A DNA stretch of 64,000 bases from Rhizomucor pusillus. Taxonomy: Eukaryota; Mucoromycota; Mucoromycetes; Mucorales; Lichtheimiaceae. The stretch is taken from positions 122 through 64,121 of the forward strand of contig FWWN02000358.1 in the NCBI GenBank assembly GCA_900175165.2, in the 5' to 3' direction. Made by a program: the position numbers and the translations under genes. The notes beneath the pieces were generated by a model that saw only the letters and a program-made list of their open reading frames with translations, had not been told where the DNA came from and ran no database searches. Shown one piece after another: positions 17,813 through 28,628 of the stretch; position 1 is the stretch's first letter, and each line of letters starts with the position of its first letter.

Positions 17813-20800
17813 TAAAATTATTTCATCTCTGTACATACTAAAACGAATAGAAATGCTCTTTTCCTTACCAATTCTAAACTATTCTCTCCAGCTGAGAACA
17901 AGCCCTATTTTAGACTGATGATAAGTTTTCAAGGGCGAAGAATCAAGTAGCATCACGTCTACTACATCGAAAAACACCGAGTATCAATCAACATCAGCGT
18001 GCGTTTATGTTTTCAATACTGTGATAACACTACATTTTGCGAATTTTTTTCACCTTGCTTTTGAGCTTCAGAGAGGATCTGAATGGAAAGTTTGCAGATA
18101 CTGGATACTAGTGCAAGGTATTTATGAAATACTGATGCTAAAATTTCCTCTGTTGCTTCAAAATCACGCTCGCGCCCGCACAGTCAATCATGAGATAGAT
18201 CTGATTACACAGCGATTGTATTCTATCAAGTTGGAAGATGGCGTTGCATCCCAATACCATTCTCCACTCTGTTTTCCATTCAGGATATTATCGATTTTCT
18301 TGTAGCTGCACCGCAAGATGGCTATACCCTGAACTTGTTCGTCTTGAAGTCCCACAGTGCACCGCAAGAGTATCAACACTTTCCAGACATCATCGCATTG
18401 TCACGTTCGTATGCAATTCAAGTTCCAGCGGTTGATTCATCTGCACGTTGCGCTATTGTCAATAAAATACGGTTTCAGGCTGATATCTTACACAATGAAC
18501 TGCACGATAACGCCTAAAAGAACTCATTTTTCTGTGAAGAGAAAGATTGAGGATGTTTTGGAATTTCCATTTCGTCAGCAGAAAGACTCAACTTAATTGT
18601 CCCTTGATTCGCTTCCAGGTACTTCATTATCTCGCTTCCTTCGCTCGCGACATCACGGTCTATCTGGTCGAACGCTAACAAGAAGGCCACGTTCCTGTTG
18701 AGCCTCTTTGGCTTTTCAACAACCCCCCACCTCCGACTTGGATCGGCTCGATCTGCGTTCCAGTCAGGTGGATCCCAAAGGCTATTCTCGTGCTTACAAT
18801 CATTGATCCTAAGGAACGGCGGCAGAATCAGCGCATCAAGACGAATCTAATCCGTCCTCACTTTTATGAACATTCCCTCTGTCCAGTCGCAGTAGTTTTT
18901 GTTAGCTCAAGGGATCACCCGACCGCGCGTCGTGTCTCCGCAAAAGCCTTGTTCTGTCGATTCTCGGTCACCCAACCTAGCCGTCAAACCGCAAATATCC
19001 GTTCCTGGATTCGTTCTGTTTACCACAATCCACTCTACGCCGTCATTTTCCGTCCCTTGGATCAGATTTGGCTCTACGTGCAGTTGTTTCCTTAGAAGAC
19101 ATCGTCTCGAGCGGCATATTGGTCCTCTTCATCTGTGTTTCATGCTTGTTACCCACTGTATCGCTCTATCCGCACGAACTTTACTGAGACATTATTATAA
19201 CCTTCTAGACGGCTACTCTGAAGTAGCATACATCCTGTCACAGATAAGTCCGACAGTTTCCTGGAACTGACGGGAGTTATACGATCGTCAATTTCTTAAT
19301 AGAGTGGAAGATACCCATGATAGGATGCATGTCCCATCCTCCTCCCTTCTCCATATTGGCCCTTGGCGCACGATCCGACAAAAGAGAAATGGATGGGATA
19401 ACACTTGATGACAGTCTATTGAAATCCGACGGGAGTTATACCATCGTCAATTTTAAAGATACGACAATCCGACGGCATAAAAGCTCGAGTGCTCCGACTT
19501 GTCAGCTGCAACTGTGATCAAGCAATGCAGTGGAGAAATATCACAGCTTGGGACACTGCGCAAGTGCTTAGTCTCGTATGATGGACAAACTGGAGTGCTT
19601 GTGATCTGGAAACTAAAGCAAGTTTGTTAATCTCGGACTAAACTCAATTTTTCATATGTCGCCAAGAAAAAGTTGCTCCTCCCAATACAGCATCTCCATC
19701 CTGACGATTGGCAGATGCTTGCAAAAAGTTCCCTGAAGCTCTCGACGATGTGGACATGCTGAAAATCATCGACCAAAGTTCAAAGATGTCGAAAAGGCAC
19801 GGATCGAAAATGGAGTAGTTTGTGAAGTTCTTACTGCTGATCGGACATTGGTATTCTGATGGAAAGCAAGGCTGGACTTTGGGGAAGCCCGCTACGCAGC
19901 GGTGAAAGCCGAACACAAAGCCCACAGACTTGTTGAGGCTGATATTTTCGGCCTCTATCACCATGCCTAAGATTAGAAGTTAACTACTACTGCAGACTAT
20001 GCTTGATATTTACAGTTTCAAAAGGCTTGGAGCGTTAGAGTTCCACCAGTGTCTCTCCCGCGAGGACCACCCAGATATCACAGAAAACGGCATCATTGTT
20101 AAAGTGTGGGTTCCTCTACTTGAGAAACTAGCGAGGCGCAGCAACCTTCGCTACAAGCGATAAGACTTTTCTTTTGCACATTTTTATAGATATTTGATGA
20201 TCGGCATTTCAGGGGCGAAAGCATAAATGAACTCTCCCAGGGAACTGCCTGTCGCGGTATTAAAGCAGATTTGCGTATTGTCACAGACGGTGTCAAGAAA
20301 GGAAAAAAGAAACAGTCAGAGCACGCAAACAATGAAGCAAGTCGCATTGCTGCAACAGTCAGCAAGACTGACAGCGACGGAACCAAATTGCAAACTTATA
20401 CTAGACGATTGTCCAGTCAGATCGGACTATTCCGTCTTGTTACAATCATCTACTGGTAGACTTAATTCTTTGCTTCTTATTCCATTAAAAGTACTTATCC
20501 AAAGTCTCACGGTATTACACTGTTTTCTCCTTGTCCAAATACTTCACCGTCGCTTCTCGCGCAGCGCTGATCCGGATAGGCTGCAACAAGTGCCTTGTTC
20601 ACCGTACTTTGTTGCTGCGCAAGCCTGTTTTCGAGCAACAAGAACCAACTAGACCAGGACATCCAGAGGCCTCTTCGATTGATCCACCTCTGGTCATCGA
20701 TCCTGTCGTTGCTCCTGCCGCGCTTCCATATGAACCTATGAACGCTTCCATCTCGATACCCGACGATGGACCCTTGGTAAATATTTGCGTTTCGTTGGAG

Positions 20801-21844
20801 CTCGACTTGCAGCTCGATGTTCGTCCCACAGTTGTTGGTTCATATAGCCATGGTTTCATTTTCTCGATCCACATCAACTCGTCGTTGATTTTGCTTTTAA
20901 ATAAAGTTTTTTTCTATCGTTGGTGAGCTTTTTTCTAGGTTTTCTTCTGGTTCCCATGTCGCATCATGCAGCGGATATTATTTGCCATTTGATAAAGTAT
21001 CCACGTTTCTGCCCCCAAGGGATGCGTCGATGTCTTCAACGATACTCCATGCACCCGTTTTGGTTGATGTCAACCGATTACACACGGCAACTTTGACCTA
21101 TTTCTGCGCTTTCTCCAAAGCGCACACACTGGAGCGTCCTGCAGCCCGGAGGGTCGCATTCCTGCGAGGTCCAGAGACTCTTTACAAGTTTCTTTTAAGA
21201 TTCTTGATATCGACGATCTTTAGCCGATAGATTCTCTTTAACGTTTTGTGCGCGGACGATAGCATAGCTGTGGACCTACTGTAGAGATTTTCATCCATGA
21301 GCTGCTTTGGAGCATACGCTAGCTTCATGCGTCGCTTCCTTGTACTATTCACCAGACAGCAAGACGCACAGTCCAACAAGGAACGCGAGGCAGCAACCCA
21401 CAAAGAGGCGGCCAGTGTGTCGATGACGGTCACAGTAGTACGGAATGCAAGTAGAGCAAAGGTAAAAATGTACTTCTTTACAATACTTGCACTGCACATC
21501 CTATGATAAACTTGATCCTCGTTTCCCAGCTATTGGATTGTTTAAAATACATATGGTAGAGTTGTCTCAGTGTTAAAATTGCTTACCGATAATGCATAAA
21601 CTGAAAAGTGCACAAGCCAGCCAAATGGCATCATTGACGACGAGAGCAATCCCAGCATACTCAGTACAGGAAGGATGACTGAATTGACGCAAAGACCATT
21701 CACTTATTTACGCAAAACAGCGCTCTCAACAGCACAGAATATTGATGAGCAAATATAAGGAGTACTTTCATTCAACTGTAGTAAACTATGACTTATTTCA
21801 ACGACACTTCTGTGCAACATTACCTTCCTCGAAACGGTCCTTGA
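17813..21844. other. Decayed coding fragments, no intact gene
   Basis: Many medium-sized open stretches (for example 18021-18517, 18790-19270, 20531-20926) look protein-like but are broken by stops and frame changes, and none joins through good splice sites. A 26-bp segment is duplicated directly at 19269-19294 and 19429-19454 with one mismatch. The second copy opens a frame reading GSYTIVNFKDTTIRRHK that faintly resembles the C-terminal part of retroelement integrases; this is a guess. The segment probably holds remnants of one or more mobile elements. Confidence 0.35.
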
Positions 21845-21947
21845 TACACTGTTTCCCAAAAGTAAAGTCGCATTTTGTGAAATTTTATAATATATTTATA
21901 CACCAAAACGACAAATTGCAGCGACATTAATTTTTGGAAAAAGTGTA
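21845..21947. mobile_element. 99-bp MITE with TA target duplication, copy 2
   Basis: A 99-bp unit (21847-21945) flanked by TA. Its reverse complement matches the unit at 5724-5822 with only a handful of differences and identical length. The ends CACTGTTTCCCAAAAG and the reverse complement of TTTTTGGAAAAAGTG form the terminal inverted repeats. It is non-coding. Confidence 0.8.
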
Positions 21948-22829
21948 CACTTGGAGCCACGCGCTGCAGAGCGAACTTTAGCTATATAGGAGTGTTCATA
22001 GTCTTTTTCATCTGGAACGTGGATTGATGCCAGCAAGGCCGATAAGCATTTCTTCCAGCATACAGAAAGCATGGCTAACGTTCAAAAGTTTTTTGTGCTA
22101 TAATATTCTGCGCTAGGTCCAGTTTTGCTTGATTGTGTACGTATGTTTCTCCTGTATATAGCTGCATCTCGTATAATCATATACTACTTGTTCGTATGCA
22201 GCAGAATACTAGCTGCTATATCCTTAGTCCAGAGTATACATATGTCACTGGGAAATTAATATTCGAAAAGCAAGTAGGTCTAACTGCTGTTGACCGCAGG
22301 AGCCTTCTCTTGTAACTCAGTTGTAGTGCAAAGTATTCAAGGCTGATTAGATCCATTGAGTGAGGAGCCGAAAAACGAATTATCTCAGACTGTATACATC
22401 AACTTTTAGCTACAGATTCTACGCCGACACTTTTGTTACTGCAAAATGGAGTTGGCAAAAGTGCTCTGAGCTTAGGACATAAGGAAGCTTGTTATCGGCG
22501 CGAATGAAGAACGCAAAGGTTTTTTGTGCAACCACCAAATGTAACCCAAAGAACTGGTAGCCTCTGTCGTGATTTCGTTGCTGACAGCCCACTTTTTTCT
22601 CTTCTCTCTTTCCCCTTCTCCTTATTTACCGCCGCGCTGTCGATCTAGTGACCACGCTCTCACACAGAGGAAATCGCACAACACACTTTTCTCATTCGCT
22701 CCATATATTTGACACTTTGCATGGTGCTCTCTTAAATACTCGCTTCTCCTGAATCCAATTTTTTTTTCATCCTTTCTTTTTCTTTCACTCTCTACTTCTA
22801 ACCATCAATTTTTGCAATCCATTCCGACA
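21948..22829. promoter_or_regulatory. Upstream region of 7-TM gene with CT-rich tract
   Basis: No gene is recognised in 21948-22550. From about 22590 the sequence becomes strongly pyrimidine-rich (TTTTTTCTCTTCTCTC-type and CTTTCTTTTTCTTTCAC-type runs) up to the ATG at 22830, the usual look of a fungal promoter and 5' leader. Confidence 0.4.
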
Positions 22830-23939
22830 ATGTACAGACCGGATCAATGGGAAATTCTGTCCGAGATAAACAGCGTAGCGTGTGTGACGGCCGTGTCCTT
22901 AATCTTTGGTCGCAAACTGGCAGGAGTTGAGGGACAAGTCTTCTACTCCCGGGGTATCGTGTTGGCATATTACGTCTTGACATTGGTGTTTGTGTTTATC
23001 GCCTGCATGGCCGTCAGCACAAACAACGGCAACATGCTATCATGCCAGCTCGGATTTTACAACTCTGTCATTGTTTACTCGCTGGCAAAGATCCTGTTAT
23101 ACTGCTATCTTATCGAAAAGGTATGTCGCAAGTTGACTTACAGTTATAAACGTAGACTATGCAAAATATCTAAAGCCATGATCACTTCCTCCCGCAGGTG
23201 TTTCTTATGTCTGTTCCAAAGATCTCGAGACGGCGTTCTCCAATGTACATGGTCGGTGTCGCGCTGTTGCTGCCATACATTGCAGTGGTGCTCCTCATGA
23301 TACTGAATCCATTTATCGAGCTGGACTCGGAGGCTCCGTACCACTGCACGATCGGCTACGGTCTCATGGGATCCGTGCCTGCCCTTTGCTACGATGTGTT
23401 CTTGACCACGCTTAGCGCCTCATTTTTCCTGAAATCATACTTTTTCCCAAGCATCGCACAGAAAAACTCGAACCTTCTCGGTGCGCTCAAAATCAAGGCT
23501 AAAAGAAACTTGGTCGTATCGATGGTGGCGTGCTTGACAGCAATTTTCAGCCGCTTGCTCCTGATCTTACTCGGGGGACGTGAACGTGGTTTGGTTATGC
23601 TAAGTGTTTGTACTCTGGTAAGGTTTGAAAGGAGAGAGAGAGAGAGAGAGAGAAAGAAGACAAGGGTTAATAATATACATCTTCTTAATTGAAAAATATA
23701 GCATCTGACTATCGTCTCATGCGTACTTCATTGGGGTAAGTTTTCAACAGATTAACAGTTTGTCAAGTTTCCAGAGTACTCAACAATGAATTGCTTGTAA
23801 CATAGTCACATCTCATCCTATGGAACTGCGATATATCGAGCATTTCTCACCAAAGGGCGACAACGACAAGCCATTAAAGTTGGAAATCAGGCAGCATCAA
23901 GAAGTTGTTGTCCTCACGGAACTCAATGGTCGGACTTAA
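22830..23939 (+). CDS. Seven-transmembrane orphan receptor-like protein
   Basis: Four exons (22830-23120, 23198-23617, 23702-23735, 23806-23939) join in phase to give 292 residues. Seven hydrophobic segments can be seen in order, near residues 15-35, 48-70, 78-103, 115-137, 153-180, 199-222 and 227-248. Examples are VLAYYVLTLVFVFIACMAV, MVGVALLLPYIAVVLLMIL and LVVSMVACLTAIFSRLLLILL. A cytosolic tail of about 45 residues is rich in charged residues (MELRYIEHFSPKGDND). The topology and short loops are those of a G-protein-coupled-receptor-like protein, but I see no diagnostic class motif (no DRY, no NPxxY), so it is an orphan. Exon 3 is only 34 bp. A GA microsatellite lies in intron 2. The first open codon upstream is a TTG; the ATG at 22830 follows a CT-rich leader. 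Confidence 0.75.
23633..23653. repeat. GA/AG dinucleotide microsatellite in an intron
   Basis: An uninterrupted run of about ten GA units occupies the 5' half of intron 2 of the 7-TM gene. It lies 15 bp downstream of the donor and well away from the acceptor, so length changes would probably be tolerated. Confidence 0.8.
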
Positions 23940-24446
23940 ACTGTCGAGCTAAGATTTACGTTCTTGTTTCCTTTTCTTACATTATGCGCATATCATATTC
24001 TTAAATTTTCCGTGCCCCTCCATACTATGTACACACTCCCCTTCTAGTTACTCGCTTATTGTGGTTTTCAGTTCAATTGCATACGAAATAAGTACATTCT
24101 AGTAGTTCAAATAACATGGACCCAGACTTGCCGATCGTCCTACCATCAACGTCACACAATGACCACCTTGAATGTCGTGCCATGCTGCTCCTGAAACTTT
24201 GGGTTGCACCCCCGAATTCCAAATCCTGTTCACTGCAGTGTACTGTACATGGTTCCCAGAGTGTACATGTAATATGTATGTACATGCACGTGTATGTGTA
24301 TATATAATCGCGTACATTTTGGAGATTGAGAATAAGACAGGGGATATATATCAAACAGAAGAAGAAGAGAAGACATGCAACAAGCTTCTATATGTACAGA
24401 TGTTGAAAGGCAGAGAGAAAGAATAGACGCAGATAAAGCTTCTTTT
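23940..24446. other. Convergent intergenic region, no gene
   Basis: 507 bp between the 3' ends of the 7-TM gene and EBP2. It includes an alternating TGTACATG/TATGTATG-rich stretch at 24260-24310. No supported open frame or RNA gene. Confidence 0.4.
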
Positions 24447-25301
24447 TTATCGATGAAGTTTTGCTCGTTTTGACTTGCCAGGGCGCTTTGCTTGTTTCTT
24501 CTTTTTGTTCTTCATCATAACTGACTGTAAGACTTTGGTCTTTCCATTGCTCTTGGCTTTTCTGCCGAGCTTTGCGTTTGGTGAAAACTTTTTCCATTTG
24601 CGGGATGTTGTCTCGTCGTCCTCTTCATCATCTTCATCGAGCTGCATATCGAATTCCGCAGATAAATCAACTTCGTCGCTCTTTCTCTCTGCAAATTGTA
24701 ATATTGAAAATTAATAACAAGTCTATATAAGCAACGTACGGCAATCCTTACTCTTCTTTTTTGGTGCAGGAGTCGCCTTCTTTTTTTCAGAACCCTACAT
24801 ATTGCAAAGGTATGTATAAGTCTCGGCATAAAAATAAAGATCTGCTCCAGCAATCTCATACTCGAAGCATTTCTTCTTCGTGGTCTGACGGCGGCGGCAA
24901 CAATGTAATATTCTCAGCTTTGGCCTTTTCAGACGCATATTTGACAGTTTCGAGAGCTTGCTGGAAAAATGCTTCCTCGCGCTTCAAGTCATCAAAAACG
25001 TCATCCACGCGAACCGGATCTTTGGTAGTTACAACGGGCAAATCGAACAACGCTACGTCGTTTAATCGCAGATCACTAGCAATACGCTCCAGTGCAGTCT
25101 ATCGAAAAAAAAAAAGATTAGTGGGGGATCGTTCGTCTTTGGGCAGCAATGTAACAAACTTGCCTTGTTGTTAAGAGTAATATGTTGTTCCACGATCAAA
25201 TCGCCATCCTCGTCGTCAATATCGCTTTCATTGAGATCCTCAAGTGGAATACCACGTGAATTGAGCAAATCTTCTGCCTCCTGATCAGATGTAGAAAACA
25301 T
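24447..25301 (-). CDS. EBP2: rRNA-processing protein EBP2, lacking its conserved core
   Basis: Four exons (25301-25164, 25098-24862, 24794-24752, 24688-24447) give 219 residues. EBP2 is a nucleolar protein needed for 27S pre-rRNA processing and 60S assembly. The N-terminal half matches the family: an acidic leader, then TALERIASDL, DPVRVDDVFDDLKREEAFF and the helix that follows. The C-terminus is the basic family tail (FSPNAKLGRKAKSNGK, then KRPGKSKRAK). However, the exon ending SDHEEEMLR is followed directly by GSEKKKATPAPKKK. The ~100-residue core expected between them (the KSDxHMxxIRxxL...KKFGKKVQxExLxxR region) is absent from the gene and from neighbouring frames. Intron 1 has a GC donor (AAG/GCAAGT). 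The gene is divergent from MED28, with a very short shared promoter. It is either a shortened variant, an assembly deletion or a decaying copy. Confidence 0.8.
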
Positions 25302-25404
25302 TTTGGAAAGATTCCTGCAAGTTCTGAGTTGCCCTGGATTCTACACTTAAATGTTCCACCAAGCCACTGTTATCCCTCCCCTCTCCTCTCCCTTCGCTTC
25401 CCTG
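25302..25404. promoter_or_regulatory. Compact bidirectional promoter, EBP2 / MED28
   Basis: The divergent start codons of EBP2 (25301) and MED28 (25405, or 25351 if the longer frame is used) leave only 49-103 bp. A pyrimidine-rich run (CCCTCCCCTCTCCTCTCCC-like) lies before 25405. Both promoters must share or overlap this interval. Confidence 0.5.
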
Positions 25405-26020
25405 ATGAGTGTTGGAGATACAGTGCATCTGGGCCATTGTGTGGATCAGCTATCGCAACAATTCGACAACTGCTTGGCTAAAGTGCTGGCCGACTCACAG
25501 ACGCAGTCTGAGTACGGCGAACACGAAGGAGAAGGTTGTCAGTTAATAGTCGTTACTACTTTCATCCAGCATCCCTGACCAGCTCTTTCTGGGCGTATCG
25601 ACTAGATTCCGTTGCTACCTGCATCGCAGAGCTGAAGAATGCATTCCTCAACTTTGAAAGAAATATAAAGGAGTTGCGCTTACGTGCTTTAAGCGATCGC
25701 GAATTTGCTGTTCACCAAGTATGTTTCTTTACTACGCCCTGCGGAGCCTACATTTGATTTTTATGCAACCCGGCATTAAATGACATACCTAGTCTGTCGA
25801 ACTTCTTAAACGCGACATTCAAGTTAAAAAAGAAGCAATCACGAAATACAAGCAGCAGCTTGATGAATGGAGCCAAGAACTGCCGAAACTAGCTGAGAAG
25901 AGCCAGAAGACCGTACAGCTGCGCACGGATGGCAAGGATTTCGATGAACCGATCGTCCATAAATACAAAGCGCCCTCGCAAATACGACCAGAAAAGTCTG
26001 ACAACGAAGAATATATGTAA
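25405..26020 (+). CDS. MED28: Mediator complex subunit 28
   Basis: Three exons (25405-25511, 25583-25718, 25793-26020) give about 156 residues. The order of features matches MED28: an N-terminal helix VDQLSQQFDNCLAKVL (compare the family's VDELE..FE.C...L), a second helix DSVATCIAELKNAFLNFERN, and the signature coiled coil LLKRDIQVKKEAITKYKQQL followed by a W (here DEWSQEL) and a polar tail. MED28 is a head-module subunit of Mediator, the coactivator that links transcription factors to RNA polymerase II. The first intron boundary is the least certain: a shorter excision (25535-25569) would be only 35 bp, so I prefer 25512-25582. An in-frame ATG at 25351 would add 18 residues. MED28 was long thought to be missing from many fungi, so the call is worth confirming. 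Confidence 0.75.
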
Positions 26021-26435
26021 CGCTGGATGGTATTTCCCATATCTGGCTACATATCTAGTTCAGTCTCGCCATTCTTCTGCAAGTTACACTACAACATGTT
26101 GCCGCTTGCATATATTGCCGAATGATCCCGATAGCTCCAGCATCCACATATCCTCGCTGTTGATTCCATTCACAAACCTTGCTTTACATCCCATCCGAGA
26201 AAGAATCAAATGTACGTTAGGTGGTACTTGCAATGCCTGCTTTCTGATGGCCAGCTTGGCTCGCAGGATATCACCCATTTATCGTTTAATAAAGTTGCGT
26301 CGGCATGCTGCTTTTATTTTACATCCATCAGGGCAAGTAGATTTTCATTCATTACAGATCGAGAATAGCATCGAAGAATTGCAGGTTTGTTTCATAGTTG
26401 CTCTTTAAATATCCACGACGGGGAAGATACATTAA
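26021..26435. other. Convergent intergenic region with an open frame on each strand
   Basis: 415 bp between the 3' ends of MED28 and TRM10. A 64-codon minus-strand frame at 26278-26084 (starting MGDILRAKLAIRKQ) and a long plus-strand frame overlap here. Neither shows a known domain or consistent splice partner. A small minus-strand gene is possible but not supported. Confidence 0.3.
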
Positions 26436-27650
26436 TTACACAGACGATTCTTTATTGTTTTCTTCTGTGGTTTCTTTTGATGATATCTCTTGATCTTCCT
26501 TTTTCTCGTCTGATCTTTCTTCCTGCACTTGATGTTCTCTATCTTCAGCCTCCGTCTCACTTCCCTGCTGCTTTGTACTTTCTTCATCTTCTCCATCCTT
26601 GATCCATTTGCTGCCCTTCAACTTGCGTTGCGGAATCACAGCTGCAAACGCTTTCTCCCAATCCCGATGCTCTAACCACTTTATCATGATTTCATACACT
26701 GTCGTAGTATAACAAAGTAAGGCATGTGAACTGAAAACTGCATCCTTGAACCTTACTCCAAACTCACCATGGTTTGTAGTCAAAACTTGCCGACTTGCCA
26801 TAGCAAGATAGTCTCCAATAGGTAGCCGCGCCGTTTTGATCCCCTGCTTCGTTGCCTTTTCTTGACATAATCCCTATCATTTTAAATGATCAATAGACCC
26901 TGCTTCGTACAATATGTCTTTGGTGTAAAGGTACCTTGTGTCTGTTTTTATCAACGATGCCTCCAATAATGTATACTTTATCGTCCTCCAGTTCATCCAC
27001 GATATTGTCCGAATCTGCAGAAAGGTATATCAGGCTATCCTCGTCGAATTTATCCATGTAGGACTCGGATGTAAACTCAATGTTCTTCCAATTGATATAG
27101 CTGGATGTCTTGGTCTCGAATGTCTTTTTGAGCGGTTCATCGAGCGAGGTTACTGTAATATTCATTGGATGCAATGTAGACCTGTTTGCGCTATAGCAAC
27201 GGACAAGCTGCGCTTGGAGACTGTGAATTTCCTTGAAAGCAGAAATGTCCCATTCAGATATAAGTTCACACTGGCATTATTTTTCAAGTTTCCTACCTTT
27301 TCTGTCATGTAAGAAGAAAAGGAACAATCGATGACAACGCGCACAGGACTGGGAACTACATCCTCGCTTCTCGGTCGTTTAGGCGGCGGTGGAGGTATCA
27401 CGCCTTGTTCGATAAGCTGTCTACGTTCTGCACGTTTCCGTTTATGCTTTTCTTTCTGATATTTGTTACGCTGCTCTCGGGTGGCGTTCCACAACTCCTC
27501 CTTTAGGAGCTTCTTGATTGCGTTTCGAGAAAGACCCTGGAATTTTGGATCTGTAATGTCGTACGTAATGCCGTGGTACGTTCGAAGGTTCGGATTGGGA
27601 GCATTGGTCTGTTCGGTGCTATCTTGTTGTTTTACGTTCTCTTCTGCCAT
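26436..27650 (-). CDS. TRM10: tRNA (guanine-9-N1) methyltransferase
   Basis: Four exons (27650-27297, 27231-26935, 26873-26768, 26698-26436) join in phase to give 339 residues. Trm10 is a SPOUT-fold, SAM-dependent enzyme that methylates N1 of purine 9 in tRNA. The family signatures are present: a basic helical N-terminus ([20 protein letters not shown]), the entry strand [16 protein letters not shown], the mid-domain [23 protein letters not shown], the catalytic-site segment [11 protein letters not shown] with the general-base Asp, and [11 protein letters not shown] plus [18 protein letters not shown] at the C-terminal knot. A ~60-residue acidic tail (rich in Glu, Gln, Ser) follows. The product is nuclear/cytosolic by homology. 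The start codon sits in an NcoI-like CCATGG palindrome. Confidence 0.95.
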
Positions 27651-28219
27651 GGCCGGATTTCTCGCTCCTCAGAGGAATATACGGAGTCTGCCCACAAAGA
27701 GCGAACCGTTGCATGGCAAGCCACGATTTTCATGGATGATTTTTATTCCGCAGAGGACCTTAATATTCGATGAATCGATGAACAACCTGGGTAATGTCTG
27801 CTGTCTTCAAGGACTTGAACAAAGGGATCTCCCCGCTTGATGACCATGGGATTTGTATTGTTAAGCCCTTCTTTGACTGTTATTATTAATAATATGTGCC
27901 TTGTTGAAAGGGTACAAGCATGAACGTACATTGTCTCCATGTATCGAGACAAAGTGCACACTATTGAGCTGAATAATACTTCCTTCTTCCTCGCTTTGTA
28001 GCTGTGAGTCCATTCAATAAAACAATTGGCTTTTCTAGTATACTCTGGATATTCCAGACGAGAAGCCCTGCAAATATATATTGAAGACGGAAGCGCGGAG
28101 GATGGGTACCAGACAGCATCCGCTCGCAGGTCGGACATCAAAGTCGCCAAGAACAGCCTTATCCTTCCTTGCTTTCTTTTTTTTCTGAGCATTCGGTTTC
28201 TCTCTCTCGATTGTAAAGA
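27651..28219. other. Intergenic region without supported gene
   Basis: 569 bp between divergent TRM10 and the PPxY gene, probably a shared regulatory region. A 149-codon open frame on the minus strand (28192-27743) has no recognisable features. The last 60 bases before 28220 are T/C-rich, consistent with the leader of the downstream gene. Confidence 0.35.
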
Positions 28220-28628
28220 ATGTCAGCGATCGCCTTTAACATTCTATGGATCTTGTGTGTTGTACTTTTACTATTTGCTCTGTTTCTTGCTATAAGGAGG
28301 AGAAGGCTAGCTTCAAGGCAGCAAGGTAGAAAACTCTGCTTGGCTTTACGCTGCCCTGCGTTTGTTAACAAAGATTGGATATGCTTTAGATGCGCCAGAG
28401 ACGTTTATATATCGCCAGCAACGACCGACAACGCAGTTACACACTATCCAAGTGCACACGGCACCGCAGTATTATGACTACAGTCGCTTTGCTGCTGCTC
28501 AGTCCAGTTCCAACCCAGAAGTAGAGCTTCCGCCGCCAGTGTACAAACCAGAAGACTTGCCACCGCCTTCGTATCAGGAATATAGCAAGGATCGACCGGT
28601 GCAGCAGTCATCATCGTCGACGACCTAA
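28220..28628 (+). CDS. Small single-pass membrane protein with PPxY motifs
   Basis: Two exons (28220-28325, 28390-28628) joined over a 64-bp intron with a TTAAC branch give 114 residues. Residues 5-24 form one hydrophobic helix (NILWILCVVLLLFALFLAI) followed at once by RRRR, which predicts a type III or signal-anchor membrane protein with its tail in the cytosol. The tail carries PPPVYKPEDLPPPSY: two PPxY-like sites (PPVY and PPSY) that in fungi recruit WW domains of Rsp5/Nedd4-type ubiquitin ligases. I infer a role as a ligase adaptor or trafficking factor similar in principle to yeast Rcr1/Rcr2, but I cannot assign orthology. The serine-rich C-terminus is probably disordered. Confidence 0.65.

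Noticed and set aside
25535..25569. 35-bp intron in MED28
   Set aside because: In frame but far shorter than other introns here, with a poor GTTGTC donor; the 71-bp alternative at 25512-25582 fits better.
25929..26408. 159-codon plus-strand frame overlapping the end of MED28
   Set aside because: It overlaps MED28 exon 3 in another frame and has no family features; most likely a shadow frame.
27743..28192. 149-codon minus-strand open frame between TRM10 and the PPxY gene
   Set aside because: No domain, no splice partners, and it occupies what must be the promoter region of both neighbours.
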